From the NCBI GenBank assembly GCA_958510825.1, contig OY294046.1, positions 47,039,794-47,103,793 on the forward strand: 64,000 nt of DNA, given 5' to 3'. This document shows, one piece after another, positions 37,534 to 50,200 of the stretch. The first letter of the stretch is position 1, and each line of letters starts with the position of its first letter. The DNA is from Brachypterus glaber. Its lineage: Eukaryota > Arthropoda > Insecta > Coleoptera > Kateretidae. The position numbers were made by a program, and so were the translations under genes. The notes below the pieces were generated by a model. It was not told where the DNA came from. It searched no databases and saw only the letters and a list, made by a program, of their open reading frames with translations.

Positions 37534-39531
37534 AACGACATAAATCGTCACTTTGTAATATAGCAAGGGTTAATTAAACTATTCGTTTACTTACGTTATA
37601 ATTTATGTTTATTTTGTATATAAATAGTTACGTACGTACAGAACTATTTTGTATCTGGGACTATTTTGTAGCAGGAACTGAATTCTAACCATATGAGTCT
37701 CTATTCCATAGTTCTACCTGAAAATAACATAAAGAAAACATAATTAGAATATGATTTTTAATAATAAAGAATCATATGACTTATTTCTCTATAGTGCATT
37801 TGTCTATGGACTTACCTGGTTTTTATATGTTTCAGAGTCTATTGAGGGTTGGATTTCACTGGCTTTCACCTGTAGCTTGTCTCTCTTGTGGAAAGTTGTG
37901 TATGATTATCCCTTCGGGATAATCCAGAATTTGTTGAAAATAGTTTGCTGGAACTGCTCACTTAGATTCAGTATTTTGTTTGTACTTAGTTCACAGGACA
38001 CTTAGTATTCTGTTCGTATTTTTATTAGTTTTGCTGATAAACAATAAGTATTGTTTATATTTGTTTCTTAGAGTAATATTTTGAGGTTAGATATCACTAA
38101 TACAGATTTATTAGGAAACATTCTTTTAATTAGTTATTATTTTTGGTGTCGTTTCAGTTACCTTTATTAGGAATCCTATACGGTAAAACTGTAGTTGATA
38201 ATGACTTACATAGATGTCGCTAATAGTTCAGAAATAGGATTTTATTCACCTGAAGGGTTCATACCGGTTGATAAGGTCGATTTTCGCTCTTTCTTGATGA
38301 ACTCTGTACAATGGTGGTCTCATTTTGACGAGTGTTTATTTTCTGTAATCATCGAAGTAATCCTTCATGTATTTTTATTTAAAGTTAGTGAAAATGAATA
38401 TTTAAACAATGCGGAAGATATTATAACTGATATTTTCTACAATTATGCATTAATAACGTTTCGATGGACATCGAAGACTTAGAATGAGACGTAAGTTAAG
38501 TTTTTCTGTTTCTTAGAATATTTCTGAGATATAATTATTGTTTTAGCACCAGTAATTAAGCACCATAAAGCACCATTAATTAAGCACAATCACTAGACCA
38601 TTAATTAATTACCATTTCTATACCATTAATTTAAGTTGAAGTTTATTTTGGTATATTTGATATACAAGTTCTCCGCATGGAGTGATGTTCTGTTGGAACA
38701 TGGTTCTGTATTTTTCGGCATAGATAAATTCATATGACCGTCTAGCAGACAATTTTATATTGGACATAATTTTCAAAAGCATATTTAATCCCGGACAACA
38801 TTTTCAATCGTACATTTTATCCTGGAAGATAATTTTTCCAAAGTAGATGGGACAGCATATATTTTTTTTTCTTTCATTTGAGAAATGAATTCATCAGCAT
38901 AGGGGAGACTTGCACAGATGGAGACGATGGAATTCATACCTCATGGATTTTGCAGAAACCAGCTAAGTACTCATTCTGAAAACTTTTGAAAGCAATATTT
39001 CATATTTTTAAATTCTTTTATTTCAATATTCTTATAACTGTAAACTTTATCAGATCTGATATAGTATTGATTAATACTATATGCCCTTCTGGCTTTTGTT
39101 CATTTTTAGGTACTTATTTTTTTTTTAAAACATTTAATCTCATTTATTAATTATTAAATATCATACTTTTGATTAAATGATTTCTAATTTAAGCATGACT
39201 TTTATACACTGCAAGAAATGATTGTTGTTTACATACATTTCTTGGTGCTTGCTGCACTTCATGTTTTCTTTATACATTTAAGTCGAATGATTTCTGAATT
39301 TAGTAATTTTTATTAAGATTTCTTTAATTATATCTTAATATAATTACACATATTTTTTATATATATTAATACATTACTTGATGTGCTTTCATTAAGTTTA
39401 TTTATAATAAATTTCTCAAATGAATTATCTTATTTTATTTAGGGGTTATATTTTCTCAAACTGAAAAGCTTAAGTATTTACACTAGGTTGTTACTTACCT
39501 AAAGGAGTAAAAGCTAAAGTAACTGGCGCCC
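37531..39531 (+). mobile_element. Possible LTR plus primer-binding site of a retroelement
   Basis: The block starts TGTAACGACATAAATCGTC. About 85 bp in it has a good TATA-like word (GTATATAAATAG). At 39524-39531 it is followed by TGGCGCCC, the start of the commonest tRNA-primed retroelement primer-binding sites. Two small plus frames inside (84 and 95 residues) have no recognised domain. Points against: the presumed LTR end reads GTAAC rather than CA, and no second LTR, gag or pol is present. Downstream the sequence is cut off by a TA run and another transposon. If real, this is a truncated element of about 2 kb LTR length. Confidence 0.3.
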
Positions 39532-39628
39532 CTAACAACATCAATCAATTCTTTCTATTTTTCCCTTGCCCATACCCATTGCTCCGCTGTCAAAACTAGC
39601 CGTTGGCAGTGAACGTATTAATTACGGT

Positions 39629-39631
<3 letters not shown>

Positions 39632-39684
<53 letters not shown>
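39632..39684. repeat. TA microsatellite
   Basis: About 50 bp of TA immediately outside the element at 39685, which inserted at or next to it. Confidence 0.9.
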
Positions 39685-39688
<4 letters not shown>

Positions 39689-40369
39689 GCGGTTCAAAAG
39701 TCACCCCCCCCTCCTCTTAACTTTTGAACTAGTTGAGATATCGACTTCAAATTTTGAACTTTTAAATAAGACAACTTAAACTATCTTTTAGCATATATTT
39801 AATACTTTTAGCTCTTAAAATGTGGACAGGGGGGCATGGGGGCACATTTTTTTAAATGGAAAGGGGGTCGTGTAATACATCATTTTAAAGCTTATAAAAT
39901 TCTCTATTTAACTCCATATTTTTAAATTTAAAATAATTTTTTTTTTGGGTTTAAAATGGGGTTGAAAATGGGTATTAATGTCAAAATTCCTCTAAAAAAA
40001 AAACAAATAATTTTTTTAAAATGCCTAATTTCATCATAAAAAAACTTTTAAACGAATTTTAATTGACATAAATAAAAATTTATAAAAAAAAAACTTAAAA
40101 AATCGAATGTTTTAGGACAAAAAATTGAAAAATCAAAACCTTAAAAAACATTTTTAAAAAAATTAAAAATGTTTAAATAGAGAATTTTATAAGCTTTAAA
40201 ATGATGTATCACAGGACCACCCTTTCCATTTAAAAAAATGTCCCCCCAAAATATCAAATATATGCTAAAAGATATTTTAAGTTGTCTTATTTAAGAGTTC
40301 TAAATTTGAAGTCGATATCTCAACTGGTTCAAAAGTTAAGAGGAGGGGGGTGACTTTTGGACCGCACTG
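39685..40369. mobile_element. TA-flanked long-TIR element, CAGTGCGGTCC ends
   Basis: The left end CAGAGCGGTTCAAAAGTCAC and the complement of the right end, CAGTGCGGTCCAAAAGTCAC, match closely. The arms continue for over 200 bp through CTCCTCTTAACTTTTGAAC and AGATATCGACTTCAAATTT. TA lies at both borders (39683-39684, 40370-40371). The interior is AT-rich with no frame. TA flanks and size fit a Tc1/mariner-like MITE. Confidence 0.85.
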
Positions 40370-40371
40370 TA

Positions 40372-40759
40372 TAGTAATAATTTTCACTTTAGACGAGCGC
40401 TCTCTCAACTTTATGCTTTAACCTTCGTAACGCAGGATGCGTGCAAGTGAGAGGCACAATAGTCTATAGTAATTGCGCCGGCTATAGCTGTATTTTCTCT
40501 TGGTTTACGACCTTTCCTTGTCGTTAAAACTGGAAAGGATCATGCATATGGGTTTCTGTTTAATAACACATGGGCAACAGACCAATATGGTGTCAATATG
40601 GAGTAAAAAAATTACAATTTTACACAATAAAACTTACAAACAAACACTTGAATACTTTTTCTAAATTTTAAAGTTAATCCTATAGAATTAATTCAGCTTT
40701 TAAATAACACATATCTACAAAAAATAAAAAATGTTAGACTTAATCTGACTATATTTTTA
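40372..40759. other. Spacer with a shared repeat fragment
   Basis: The segment near 40395-40460 (GAGCGCTCTCTC, GCGTGCAAGTGAGAG) echoes 30380-30450. Nothing else is recognised. Confidence 0.4.
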
Positions 40760-41264
40760 TTACGTATTTTTCTATTTTGCGACTCTTATAAGCTCATAAT
40801 CACAGGCATTTTGCGTGTTTTTATAGTCCCATAAGAGGTCTCTACTTTTTTTCTGTTGGGTTGGCAACATACAAAAGCCTATCTCTTGACGTTTTGCGTG
40901 CAAATGTCAATGTCGATATAAAGTTTAATTTTTTTACAAAATTTTGTGTTTGGGTTATTTTTTACCGTGTTAAAATTGTGGACTGGTTAATTGCAGTGAA
41001 AAAAGAAAAGATGACTGTAAAATATATCAAAATATCATTTGTTCTTAGAATTTTAAACATAGTGTAAACTGTAATGCCAACCCAAAACAAAAATCCCTAA
41101 ATCAGTCATCAATTTAAATGTAAGTTTTTTAAATTTTAGAGCAAAATAGAAAAAATTGTATAAATCACTCGTTTCATAAGACGTTTTTAGAGCACTAGTA
41201 CTTTAGAAACTTGTACTCGTGCACTAAAAACGTATGTTAGGAAACTAGTACTTTAATATACTAT
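40760..41264 (+). mobile_element. DNA-element fragment, right end preserved
   Basis: The body is about 95% identical to 17160-17580. The right end, AACTAGTACTTTAATATACTAT, complements the left end of that other copy. The left end of this copy is missing. The 68-residue plus frame across the body is not supported as coding, because the related copy has a frame-breaking 1-bp difference in the T-tract. Confidence 0.75.
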
Positions 41265-42074
41265 TTTGGGCTCTTAAAACGAATTTAATACACTAATGAA
41301 AAAAATTTACACAGTCGACCGTAGACAAGAATTAACACGGAATCGTGTTCAATTGTGTAAAAATATGTAGTTTTTTAGCCGTTTTTCGTTTTTGTAGAGC
41401 TAACCGTGTTCATGAAATCCCTAGAAAACTAAAAGGTCTATTTTAGCCTCTTTTTCTCGAAAAGGTCTTGGGGGATGATTTTGATATTAGGTAACGGTTT
41501 TTAACCCTCCAAAGAACCCTCTGTCAATCTGTGAAAATAAAAGTTCTTTTTAATTGGGGACACCCGTGAGGTAATACCTCACTGAGGTATATGAAAAAGT
41601 TTGCTCAAAGACTTGCATAAAATATAAAAATATATCACTTTTTTTGTGACATTACATTGCTGCGTGACATACCTTATGGATTTACCCTAAATGTAAATTA
41701 ATTCTAAATAAATTCATTTAATATTTTTGTTGTGTGTAGGCATTACTTAAAAGCTTTTTGTAGTTTCCCTCTAAAATTTATTTTGGTAAAACTACAATTT
41801 GTCACGGCTCTATTGTCTAAATTTATAAACTTCGTAATCCCTTTTAACGTTTTTATTCGAAAAACGAGACGAAATTTTCCTTTGTTAAATAAACTCCCAC
41901 CTGTTGATCGATTAACTAATTAATTAAATTAATTAATTTTGGGATTAATACATATAATGGAAAATAAATCTTTTGGGTAAAAGCCTGGGGTAAACCGCGG
42001 GACAAAATCGCGTAGTTACATCTAAAGCCACATTTAGAAAAAAAAATGAAAACAATATAAATACATAGTAAAAT
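41265..42074. other. Spacer, nothing recognised
   Basis: No supported gene or repeat boundary. Confidence 0.45.
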
Positions 42075-42500
42075 GGATTTTTTATTATCAGATTCACTTT
42101 CAGCAACCTCGAAAACCCCAATACACCAGTTTTTACAAAAACTACCCCGCCCCTCAGGAAATGGAGTTTTGTATTATTGGATTCTCTTTCAGCAACCTTA
42201 AAAACCCAATATGCCAATTTTTACAAAAACTAACCCCCATCCCTCAGGGGTAGGATTTTGAAATTTTTTATTATCAGATTCACTTTCACCAACCTGTTTT
42301 CACGAAAACTACCCCCCACCTATCAGGGGGTGAAATTAGAAAAAAATATTATCAGATTCATATTCGTCGACGAAAATATTGAGAATATTTAAAAATATTT
42401 ACCCCCTCGCCCTTGCGGGGGTTGATTGGAATTTTTATTATCAGATTCAATTTCAGCAACCTTAAAAACTCCTATATAATTTTTAAATTTTTGTAAAAAA
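42075..42500 (-). repeat. Minisatellite-like array, 78-96-bp units, five copies
   Basis: TTATTATCAGATTCACTTTC or a variant starts at about 42081, 42172, 42268, 42346 and 42434. Each is generally followed by CAGCAACCT(C/T)(A/G)AAAACCCC. Two inverted units lie at about 42762-42800 and 42860-42900. Translated on the minus strand the unit reads GVFKVAEIESDN, but the unit lengths are not all multiples of three and stops intervene. Single units recur at 45995-46033 and 53173-53222. Confidence 0.75.
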
Positions 42501-42599
42501 AATGAATTTTTCCCCATTTGGGCTTGCAGCACCCCAATGTTCACCAAAAACAATCCCGAGTGAGAAGGTTTGGTAACATACCCGTATGCCAAATTTCAA

Positions 42600-42690
42600 G
42601 TCTCTAGCTTAAAGCGTTCTTAAGTTATCGTCCCACAAGATTTCCCGGACAGACCGATCGACCGACAGACTGATTTACTGACTTTTTTTT
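42600..42690 (-). repeat. Inverted copy of the TCTGTC-core repeat
   Basis: On the minus strand this reads CAGTCTGTCGGTCGATCGGT, CTGTCCGGGAAATC and AACTTAAGAACGCTT, matching 1018-1095. It connects the minisatellite-like array to that interspersed family. Confidence 0.6.
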
Positions 42691-42957
42691 TTGCTTGAAA
42701 TTGATTTATATCGACATAAGCCCCCCCCCCGTGTTTTAAATATCTTCTTAAAAATTTGTATATATGGGTTTTTAAGGTTGCTAAATTAAATCTTGAAATA
42801 TTTAAATTATTTAAATCCACACCCTTAGGCGCGGGATTTGATTTTTGCAAAAAGTGGTATACTGGGGTTTTTGAGGTTGCTGAAACTAAATCTGATAATA
42901 TAACTGGTCTTACTAGACCCCAGGTGCTGGCGATTTTCGTGAAAATTTGTACCTATA

Positions 42958-43996
42958 CCGGGTGTCCCATCACGTTCTTGTCAAGCTATACATCCGTTAT
43001 TTGAAAAGATAGAATTGTTTGCAAAAACAGCGGTAAACGGGAGCTATAGAAGTTTTTATTCAAGTATCCTAAACCACTCCTTGCTTACCCGCCCCCTTGA
43101 AACCACCCCTACTTGTATTTTTCAAATACCACCCCCAATTTTTATATATGAATATGAAACTACGTTCTATTCTGAATTCAACCATATATAATAAGTGGTA
43201 TCTTATGTTTTAAGCTGCTCCAAATAAAATTATTATTTATTATTGATAATAGTGTGGTATTTAGAAAGAAGTTGCAGGTGGTTTCAAGAGAGTGGGTTAT
43301 TAGGGTAGTTTTTTAATACATTAATCAGTTCTCTTTTAAGTATAATCTAACGTAAGTTTTTGTATTTTTTTATGAAAAATATTGCTTGTGATCTGATGGG
43401 GTTGTACTTTAGATCCCCTTAACAAAATAATATATTACTTATAATACGTGGTTGAATTTAGAAAGAAATTTTCTGTAATATTCTTTTGTAAACATAGAAA
43501 GGTGCTATTTAAAAAAAAACAAAAGTTGGGAGTGGTTGCAAGAGGGTGGGTAAGTAAGTGGTAGTTTTGCATAAGTCAGTAAATTCTACTTTCTCGCATT
43601 TAATCTTGTTTCTATTCAATTTTTTTATCTTTTTAAATAACGGAGATATAGCCCGTCTAAAACCTGGTGGGACAATATTATTAATAAATAATAGTTTTTA
43701 TTTGGAGCCCCTTTAAGGAATAAGATACGACTTATAATATATGGTTGAATTAGGAATGAAATGTTCTTTTCTATTACCTATTTGATAAAAATGGGCGCAG
43801 TCACCCTATTTGATAAAAATGGGGTTTGCTTTTTGAAAAACAGAAGTTTGGGGTGGTTTCAAGGGGGTGGATAAGCAAGGGGTAGTTTTGGATAAGTCAA
43901 TAAAATCTTCAATGGCTCCCATTTAATGCTATTTTTTGCAAAAATCCTTTCAAATAATGGAGATATAGCCTGACAAGTACCTGGTGGGACACCCGG
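42958..43996. mobile_element. TIR element with CCGGGTGTCCCA ends and internal tandem units
   Basis: Inverted ends CCGGGTGTCCCA are flanked by TA (42956-42957, 43997-43998). The arms, about 150 bp or more, share TTGTCA(A/G)GCTATA, ACTCCTTGCTTACCCGCCCC and CCTTGAAACCACCCC or complements. Inside, the module GTGGTTTCAAGAGGGTGGG occurs three times in the same direction (near 43277, 43535 and 43855), so the right arm has been amplified as units of about 260-320 bp. Non-coding. Its end resembles the element at 62394-63262. Confidence 0.8.
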
Positions 43997-43998
43997 TA

Positions 43999-45173
43999 AA
44001 TGGGTTTTCAAGGTTACTGGTAGGATATTTTGTATTATACAATATTTTAGTTTTTACTAGGATTAACTGTCCTGAGTACAAATGCCACTTGATGATTAAC
44101 AAAAATAAATAAACGCCATATTTATCTAAATATGCTTTTAAAAAGTGCAAAAAAAAATAACATAACTGCAGATATGGCCATGGCCATATCTCAAACATCT
44201 AATTTGCACTTAGGACAACTTGTCTTAGCGGGGCAGTATAGCTGGAGTTATCGTGTTCACAGAGTTTTCCGGATTGACCGATCATATGACTTTCCCTCTG
44301 TTATGGTAGGGGAAAGTAAAATTAACGAAAATCCGATAAAAAATACAATTCTTTTAAAATATTTTATTTTCACAATTTATTAAAAGAGTATACTATGCGT
44401 GCCGTAGCATAATATAATTTTACCGCTTCTTGTTGTACGAGATCTGCTTTTCAAGAGCGCCAAAATTGCAATTTTGAATGCGTTGTTGCCAGCCTTCTTA
44501 TTTATAGCTAGACAATGTAAATAGGAATCTGAACAAAATTTATAAAAAAATTAAATAGGCACCTATAGGTATACTTTCAAAACATTGCTATACTTGACAA
44601 AAATCTGCAAAATATATGTTACCTCATCAAAAAAAAGTTAGTTTATTATTAATACATTATTAACAATTATAATGTATATCTACATGAACTTAATCTTAAA
44701 AGAATTTAATTTTAGTGGCAAGTACCTCCCATGGATTATCCATGGATTATCCATGATGGATATGCTAGGTAAGTCATGGAATTATCATTTTAAATCTATT
44801 AATTTTAATCTAAGATTTATTTAATGACTTATTAGTGTATTATTCTAGTAACATGGAAAACAAAAATAATCTATGGATGCATTTGGACTTTTGCAGGTTA
44901 CCAGATGTATAAACTTTTGCAGACGGATATTAAGGTAATCTTAGCGGCATTTATACTAATGCTTGCTTAACTTTAATCTTGGATTAAATTGAAGGTTGAC
45001 CAATCAAAACACAGCAATTTAACTTTAATTCAGTTGTCGAGGCAATCACAGTTTAAAATGTGATTCAAGTGGCCCTTAGACATGTTGTATACGTGTCAAC
45101 TATACCTACTCAATAAACCATGAGATTCTCACATTTTTCGGTGATACACGCACGCTTGTGAGAAGCTCCCATA
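43999..45173. other. Spacer with a perfect short palindrome
   Basis: GATATGGCCATGGCCATATC at 44171-44190 is a perfect 20-bp palindrome. Around 44740-44758 a small TGGATTATCCA repeat occurs. No gene is supported. Confidence 0.5.
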
Positions 45174-45879
45174 CCCAGGTAGCAAAATAACATGATATTC
45201 ACGTGAAAGCCACGTTAGTATGTGACATGTGATGTTAAGATTGTAGTCTCATTTAACAAGAATGTAGCATGGTGGGGATGTCCTAAGTCCGCCCCTAATA
45301 ACATCACACAATGATATCCCGAAAATAACGTGTTTGTGACATCATAACTCCACATTTCTGCGCTGTTATATCTAATATCTTATTGATGCATCGGCATGCC
45401 GTTACTGGAACTTTAATATTTAAATAATATCCTAGGATATTAGCTTTTTCTAAATAAAACCATTAAAAACGCTATAACCCTATAAAAAAAATCGGGTTTA
45501 AAATCAATCAGATTGAAACAGATAGATTCTAAATACGAAATTGCAGATTAATCGGAGAATATATTTCTTTAATCCGTATCCGTGGTTTTGAGAAGCCCGG
45601 CAGAGCCCCCTATCCATCGGAAATCGTATAATTCGTGTATACAATTTCCTTATAATAATTTACCCTATCAACGTCGTGTTATATGTGACATGCGATATAT
45701 TCACAGCGCTGCTAAATATTTGTTATTAAATAAGATGGTTGTCACGTCTCACGTGTTACGTTGTATGTGATGTTAAATACATGTTATTTTTCAATATTAT
45801 GTGATGTTATGATTTAGTTTAAAAATACACCCAAAAGTGATGTTAATTTCTTGTAATATAACATCCCTTGCTACCTGGG
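45174..45879. mobile_element. Non-autonomous transposon, CCCAGGTAGCAA ends, copy 1
   Basis: Terminal inverted repeats CCCAGGTAGCAA / TTGCTACCTGGG are flanked by TA (45172-45173, 45880-45881). The body carries CATTTAACAAGAATGTAGC, GGGGATGTCCTAAGTCCGCC and CACGTGTTACGTTG. A second copy lies at 52386-53172 in the same orientation. The 62-residue frame inside is not conserved in that copy. Confidence 0.85.
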
Positions 45880-46033
45880 TATGTCATATACGCTGCCTGG
45901 CGGGAGTATTACAAGTGAAGACCAAATAAAATCCACTACAGGCGTTTTTTTTTAACAGTGTCGGTGTCTTCAGGAGGTGGATTTAGCAAAAAAATATTTT
46001 AAGATTAAGTTTTAGCGACCTTAAAAACCCCAT
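45880..46033. other. Short spacer holding one minisatellite unit
   Basis: Ends in AAGTTTTAGCGACCTTAAA followed by AACCCCAT, a degenerate unit of the 42075-42500 family. The LTR element inserted within or right after it. Confidence 0.5.
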
Positions 46034-46037
46034 GTAT

Positions 46038-47205
46038 TGTAGTGAAGTGGTTTTTTTACTATTAAATATTTTTCTACTAATGTAGTGATGTCGAATTCTT
46101 CACTAATGTTGTGATAGTGGTATATAATTCGGTTATAGCCCAGCAGTTAATTATAACTTTTATTATAACTTACTCAGTTAGGTTGGCCATACAATCTTCC
46201 ATCGTATTTAAAGTATACCCGAGCGGAGAATATACTTAACCACTTATCACTTTATTCGGGAGCGGGTATTCTAGGAGACGGCGCTTTGGAAACAGATAAA
46301 ACGATTTCTTCTTAACTTAAGAATAATATATTAAATAAATGTGAATAAATTCTTCAAGAACATGAAAGATCAATTCTTACTTCTAAGTCCTACTATTATG
46401 CAAAGCCCTTAAATTCTAAATTCCATTATATATTATTTTCCATTAATACTTCTAAATTAAAACATTCTATGTTTGAAATCCCAACTATTCGCAATCATTT
46501 TCAAATCCCATTTTATTTTACACATTTTTCTTAGTGTATATTAAAACTGGTTCGTATAAGTCATTTAAATTATTTTACAAAATATTTTTCAAAGTTAATT
46601 AATATTCGTCAAAATTTCTATCAGTGTTCAAACTATCAATATTTATAAGTGTCCAAAATTATTTCTATGTCTGAAAAAACGAGTCTCAAAATTTTTCTAA
46701 GTTTAAAAACTATTTTTAATTCAAGAATAAATCTCAAAATTAATTCTCACAGAAACTACATTTTCACTTTTGAAACGGGCGTGGAGATAGTCTAACTAAA
46801 ACTGGATAAAAATGAATCTTTTCATGAGTTTATATAGCTAATAAGAAGGTCACTAGTTAAATTTATTTGACAATGCTATTAGCGCAAAATATCTACAAAG
46901 ATACCGCGCATATTTAATTACCCCGACAAAAGAGTTTCAGTCTCATCAATTTGCAAACTAATTGCTATTTCTGACATCTGAAACGATCATTTCGCTCATA
47001 AATTAAATTTGTATAAATAATTTGGACTACTAGACAACTTTTAAGTTATACCGACAAGAATTACCGAGGAGGGGTCCGATGTAATTTAGGTCAAACCGGA
47101 CTTTACCGAAGCCGAATCTCGTGAAGCCAGATTGTATCATAGCGCAATATTAAAGAAATATTATTTTAAAATTTTAACTACATATAAAATATTCGGATCA
47201 TAACA
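46038..47205 (-). repeat. 3' LTR of the minus-strand element
   Basis: Identical by eye to the 5' LTR except for its outer 80 bp or so. There, TGTAGTGA-type words are repeated and the LTR is about 40 bp longer (46038-46116). Starting the LTR at 46038 is what brings the GTAT duplication into register. Confidence 0.82.
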
Positions 47206-47208
47206 TAG

Positions 47209-47218
47209 CTCTCCCCCT
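47209..47218 (-). promoter_or_regulatory. Putative polypurine tract
   Basis: Minus-strand AGGGGGAGAG lies 3 bp before the TGTTATG start of the downstream LTR, the expected place for second-strand priming. Confidence 0.65.
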
Positions 47219-50200
47219 AATTTTTGAAAAATGATAAGCATTTTTCAAAAAGAAAATGTGCAACATTTTCCTGTTCGGTTCATGCTTACGTTGGAATTTC
47301 ACAACACATTACAAAGACCAAAAACCTATATCTAAATCATAAGAACAACTAAAACATTACTTTTAAGAACAACAAGTTATATCTTCCTTATACGTTTTAT
47401 AGTTAATAATTTACATTATTACTTACATAAACTTCAATAAAAAAATCTTTACTACGTATTGACAACTTGCTAAGTTATACAGTTTAATAACTGGAACTTC
47501 GAAACCTTTAAAAAATAAGTTATACCATTAATGAATAACCCCTTACATATTTCAACAAAAATAAAGTTCAATATTCATATAGCCACTTATTGGACTAGGT
47601 ATTTATAATCATTCGTAACTTACTATATTCGAACTATCCCTCGTATTGATACAACTTCTACTACTTTTCCGAGAATCTCTAACTCATTTTAAAAATAAAT
47701 TCATTTATTTCAAAAAAATATACTTAGTATTCGCAAAATTTATTGCGACCAACCCCACTCACTATTTGTCGACTATTTATCGGTGCCTATCTTATACTTC
47801 ATAAAAAACTACCCATTTTTTTTTTTAGTTTTGAAACAAAAATTCATTCCTCCACTTGGGTAACATCACGGCTTCTGTCACCAGGTTACATGGCAATTTT
47901 CTTTGGTAACTGCAAATTATTGCGAATTAACCAAGACTCTTTGGTTCTGTGTTAAAAACACTACATAACCCCCTGATTTAAAGTTTGAGTCTTTACTTAA
48001 TTGTAATACTTTTTGTCAAATTTCTTACTATTTCCAGATTTTAATAATCGTACTATCGTAATACTATTTGCGAAATTTTACGCACATTTTCGTAAATTTC
48101 TTACAAATTTTTCAAAAACCCAAAACTCCAAATCTGCACCATTTTATAACTTCCACTTTTGCTTAAGTAGCAAATTTAAAAACATAAAGGACTATGTCCT
48201 TCTTCAAACTTTTCATGTAACAACCAAGTGTTACTTATTATAACACCAATTTCTCGGACCTTTAATATAATACGTCAATATATTATACTCCCAACTCGAT
48301 ATTTAACTTTACGTAACGTATCCTTCTAATATCCTAACTTTCTACGTAAATTCCAAGATAAATCCCAATAAAAATAAGCCTTCATTGCAATGAATCGCAG
48401 GCGTTCTCAAGTTATCATATAAATGCTTTGAGACAGAATAAATTTATTTGGTTTACTTTAAACTACGTTAAGCTGTTTGACGATATATTACGCCTTTTTT
48501 TTTACCAACTGGTTAATTATTTTTTTACATAACATAACCCTCATAACCCACATATATTCCAAACTTTTACGTAAATTATAATAAAAAATCATCCTACATT
48601 GTAGGCGTTCTTAAGTTATTGTAATAACTTTTCTGAGACCTTTCCGATATTTTATTTTATTTACACTCTATATTACTATAGGCAGAAAGACTACGTTAGC
48701 CTTCTGAAAGTAAAAGCTTAATAAATATATTTAATATTAGTTACATATATGCGATATACGCACACCTTTTATACAATATTTCGAATTCACCAAAAATACT
48801 AAAAAACAAAAACATAACTCATTATTGAACTTATTTTTGTTTATGCATATGTTTCACCCATTACACCAAAAATTGTACTTTCATTACAAAACATTACTAG
48901 TATTTTAATATACCCAACCAAAATAAATTTAATAATATATAACTTGCTGCCTTAATTTATTTTTGAACTGGACCTTTAAAACCTTTATAACCTTTAACCT
49001 TATTTTTTTTACAAAAAAAAACTGTTACATACATTTTTAAATCAATGCAACTTTTTAACCTTTCTACACAGAAAACTATTTTTGTTATAATTTTCATAAA
49101 AAATAAACTAGCTTTCCCTATTTTTAGAAACATTTAAATGGGAAAGCAAAATATGCGACCATCTGTGACAATATGTGACTATCTATCTCTTTGTGCAATA
49201 AATATCTTGCCTAAACAAAATAAAGTCATATTAACCAACGATAAAACTGCAAATTCCATAAAAAAAATAATTAAATACACGGAGAAAAATATAGTTACGT
49301 TCAGTTTGGCCAGTACTGAACAAACAGTATTTTTCCATAAAACTGTAGGTTTTCTCAGATTATACTAAACAAATTCGCTTTGACTCAAAATTAATTTTTT
49401 AAAAAAATTATAAACTGCAATTAAAAAAAAAAAAATAAAATATTATTTCGAAAGAAAAAAAAAAAATCTGAGAAGATAACAAAAAATACTCATCACGTTT
49501 GGGGTAGCTAATCCCAGACGAATAAATACTTTTTTTATAAACTAAATATTAACATCTCCAATACGATAGATAAAATTGTTTTATAAATATACTAAGAAAA
49601 AAAAACGAAGTCACAAAATAAACCATTAAATTTTCAAATCGTAAACACTATTAATTTTTATTACATAAACACTTTCAAAGACCCAGCGTACACCTGTGGG
49701 TGAAGAGAGACTTACGTATTTCCTATACACTGAAAGCAACATTACAAAATTATAATAAAGTGGTTCTTAAAATATTTTTTTTTTATAATAAAAAAAAAAT
49801 CAGAAATCAACTAAACATTTTTCAAGATATTTAAACTACATCCAAGTAGACATTCCTTACATATAAAACCCCGATATTTTTTTGTTGTAATTTTTAAACA
49901 TTTTGTTTAAATTTTCACACTGAATTACAATAAAAAAAAATTAAATATAGCTGTCTCCATTAAAATAACAATCAAATTCCAGTTAAAAAAAAATAAATGT
50001 TAACCGTTAAAAAAATTACACCTAGGTACACTTTAATAAAAAAAAATATATTTCTATAAAATAAAATTCAAAATTTAGTTTTCAAGAAAAATTTAATCAA
50101 ATATAACCCTTAGAATAAAAGATAAAAAATTATGCTGTAGATATACGTTAATAATAAAATATCAAATTTAAATTTCCCAAAAAAATATAATAAAATAAAA

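Noticed and set aside
42075..42500. CRISPR array (regular repeats)
   Set aside because: Unit lengths vary, there are no unique spacers of constant size, and the genome is clearly eukaryotic.
41945..42850. Minus-strand frames with GVFKVAEIESDN peptides as a possible repeat protein
   Set aside because: Units of 91, 96, 78 and 88 bp shift frame, stops intervene, and single units occur elsewhere inside interspersed repeats.
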